64,000 bases of DNA from Pseudomonadota bacterium (lineage in GTDB: Bacteria; Pseudomonadota; Gammaproteobacteria; Burkholderiales; Burkholderiaceae_C), in contig JAUNHQ010000004.1 in assembly GCA_030535425.1 (NCBI GenBank), positions 1 through 64,000 on the forward strand, written 5' to 3'. Made by a program: the position numbers and the translations under genes. The notes below the pieces were generated by a model that had not been told where the DNA came from, ran no database searches, and saw only the letters and a program-made list of their open reading frames with translations. This document shows, piece by piece, positions 63,909 through 64,000 of the stretch (position 1 is the first letter of the stretch; each line of letters starts with the position of its first letter).

Positions 63909-64000
63909 ATGCCTGTTTTCGTTGTGTGTGCCGCCCTGGTGGCCTTGCCCTGGCTGTGGCCCTTGACCTATGGCCCGACGGCCGGAACCTTGCCTTATCT
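63909..64000 (+). CDS. Start of a membrane protein gene, possibly a Wzy/PglL-type ligase (partial)
   Basis: Thirty codons are visible, MPVFVVCAALVALPWLWPLT and on, cut by the window edge. The hydrophobic start with LPWLWPLTYGPT resembles the beginning of O-antigen ligase/polymerase and pilin oligosaccharyltransferase (PglL) proteins of this family, which would suit a pilin glycosylation locus. With so few residues this is only a suggestion. Confidence 0.4.
   Translation, partial: MPVFVVCAALVALPWLWPLTYGPTAGTLPY

Noticed and set aside
63653..63910. 85-codon Ser/Arg-rich minus-strand frame at the right end
   Set aside because: Out of frame with the Uma2 remnant and without any motif.

Overview
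The window is a chromosomal segment around the replication origin of a GC-rich betaproteobacterium, most likely Burkholderiales, family Comamonadaceae (Acidovorax-like). The grounds are the order rpmH-rnpA-yidD-yidC on one side and dnaA-dnaN-gyrB without recF on the other, the protein sequences, and a dispersed 55-70 bp repeat with a GCTAT...ATAGC hairpin of a kind I associate with that family. Species cannot be given from this alone.

Layout. 0-3 kb: rpsL-rpsG-fusA on the minus strand (fusA runs off the left edge), preceded by a dacA-type D,D-carboxypeptidase. 4-9 kb: minus-strand housekeeping and accessory genes (alpha/beta hydrolase, ferredoxin, VanZ-like protein, HemJ, PPK2, 5-formyl-THF cyclo-ligase). 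9-17 kb: a Slt-type lytic transglycosylase, a Tat-exported PhoX phosphatase with a candidate Pho box, and a single-chain biotin-dependent carboxylase. 17-25 kb: the most accessory-looking stretch: ChaN lipoprotein, VOC protein, VapBC-like pair, TfoX-N protein, azoreductase, zinc CDF, a frameshifted Fic gene, a WYL regulator and thiL, which carries a copy of the dispersed repeat inside its reading frame. 25-31 kb: Gcr-family membrane protein, apaG, rpe, then dolP-diaA-yraN divergent from rsmI. 31-39 kb: a large mechanosensitive channel, mrdA (PBP2), yidC-yidD-rnpA-rpmH. 39.7-40.1 kb: candidate oriC. 40-46 kb: dnaA, dnaN, gyrB and a DUF1439 lipoprotein. 46-54 kb: a secreted lipase-like hydrolase, an orphan FixJ-type regulator, an OmpR/EnvZ-type two-component pair, AmpG, an MFS transporter and purU. 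54-59 kb: serC, pyrF, a CHASE2 class III cyclase and a metallo-beta-lactamase-fold phosphodiesterase. 59.5-64 kb: a ComEA-like helix-hairpin-helix protein, a type IV pilin with a candidate sigma-54 promoter, a TfpZ accessory protein, an AT-rich GT-C glycosyltransferase-like gene, an eroded Uma2 gene and the first 30 codons of a membrane protein.

How it fits together. Genes left of 39.7 kb are mostly on the minus strand, and the first genes to the right are on the plus strand, so transcription runs away from the origin. Peptidoglycan functions recur (dacA, slt, mrdA, ampG). The strongest leads are: (i) the dispersed repeat, present at six of eight convergent gene ends and once inside thiL; (ii) an 18-bp element shared by the VOC and azoreductase promoters at nearly the same distance from the start codons, close to a WYL regulator gene; (iii) a cyclase/phosphodiesterase pair; and (iv) a pilin locus with a compositionally foreign GT-C gene that may modify the pilin. 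No CRISPR array, tRNA, rRNA, prophage or intact insertion sequence was seen.
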